NCBI GenBank assembly: GCA_977006965.1
Contig: OZ345354.1
Location: 2,480,001 to 2,544,000, forward strand
Direction of reading: 5' to 3'
Length of the DNA stretch: 64,000 nt
Source of the DNA: Phymatolithon calcareum
Lineage: Eukaryota; Rhodophyta; Florideophyceae; Hapalidiales
This document shows positions 63,349 through 64,000 of the stretch, one piece after another. The notes below the pieces were generated by a model. The model saw only the letters and a program-made list of their open reading frames with translations. It ran no database searches and was not told the origin of the DNA. Both the position numbers and the translations under genes were made by a program. Positions within the stretch are counted from its first letter, which is position 1, and each line of letters starts with the position of its first letter.

Positions 63349-64000
63349 GAGGAACTTCACTACATGGCCACCAAAAATTGGCAAAACTCACTACATGGCC
63401 ATCTCTCGCCAAATCTACTACTCATCCATTACGAATACGACAGCGCTTTGTAAGCACATTGTCGTGTTCATTTACAACGATCTACACACAACACTCCCGC
63501 ACTAACCACTCCAACATCATGGAATAGAAGAAGCTCGTGCTACAGGTGTGACACTACGCTGGATCAAGCTTTGATGCCGTTGTCAACATCGTGATCTCCT
63601 ACAGCACGTCGATGGGCAAGGCCCACCTGGTGGCTAAGCGCAACAAAAAGCGCCTGATACACATCTGTAGTCAGCGCACAGCTTGCACCTTCCGCGTTAA
63701 CGTCAGCGCGCCCAGCTGTTTTGTTCGCAGTGAAGAGAAACCATTCAATGTAACAGTTAGCAGCGATTAACGTACTACATGTTCCTGCCACCACTTTGAA
63801 GAGCATCAACGGCCATGTAGCCACGTCGTCGCTGCACTTTTGTACGCTTCTAGGCGCTTGGTGCATCATCTGGTGTCGTTCGACCAGTGGAACGAGCACT
63901 AGTTCCGGGACGCATGGACGTTGAGAACATGGGCCAAGCAGCATGCGAGCAGCATCACGCGTATTGCAGTCACTGGAGACCAGATCGTAGAGGATGATTT
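63349..64000 (+). mobile_element. Mutator-like element, internally deleted, running off the window
   Basis: A TIR starting GAGGAACTTCACTACATGG (63349) is followed on the plus strand by the N-terminal motif KKLVLQV, SSFDAVVNIVIS and KRNKKRLIHICSQRTACTF. It then passes directly to the SWIM finger TCSCHHFEEHQRPCSHVVA, which is complete here (CxC, CxH). A stop interrupts the frame after FDQWNEH. The right end lies beyond 64000. Confidence 0.8.

Overview
This is nuclear DNA of a eukaryote. Several genes have short GT-AG introns, start codons sit in Kozak-like contexts, and the window is full of degraded eukaryotic transposons (Ty1/copia, LINE, piggyBac, PIF/Harbinger, Mutator, hAT). A close relative of the plant chromatin protein HIT4 and a predicted protein with a plastid-lumen type leader point to Archaeplastida. 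Few and short introns, compact gene islands between transposon seas, and a phenylalanine near the start of the putative transit peptide fit a red alga, probably a multicellular one. That assignment is inference from gene content, not proof.

Layout. 1-4.2 kb: 3' part of a dead Ty1/copia element with its 3' LTR. 4.2-11 kb: repeats, small ORF remnants and a LINE fragment (-). 11.0-13.8 kb: a dead piggyBac-like element with a perfect solo LTR inserted in its transposase. 15.3-20.3 kb: a nested block, with a two-gene Harbinger element and a Mutator-like element inside hAT-like terminal sequence. 20.3-22.1 kb: LINE reverse transcriptase. 22-30 kb: repeats, a possible VOC-domain gene and a broken GH99-like secreted glycosidase gene. 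30.8-37 kb: three large intact ORFs without recognised relatives, one a five-pass Cys-rich membrane protein. 38.4-55.6 kb: a host gene island with HIT4-like, WDR70, a FCP1/NIF-type HAD protein, a small gene sharing a module with it, VPS45, ETF-ubiquinone oxidoreductase, a helical protein and a VHL beta-domain protein. 56-64 kb: hAT remnants, a repeat plus minisatellite that has a near-identical inverted copy at 26.2 kb, and a cluster of Mutator-like fragments.

The host genes serve unrelated housekeeping roles: chromatin, endosomal fusion, mitochondrial electron transfer and nuclear WD40 function. There is no operon-like system. The most interesting items are: the VHL beta-domain protein, which keeps all five residues of the human hydroxyproline pocket but carries an apparent thylakoid-lumen leader; the pair of neighbouring genes that share a module and an intron position; the orphan gene trio; and the well-resolved nested transposon architecture with exact target-site duplications. 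Intron boundaries, LTR ends, TIRs and TSDs were read by eye from the sequence. Family assignments rest on recognised motifs, not on searches.
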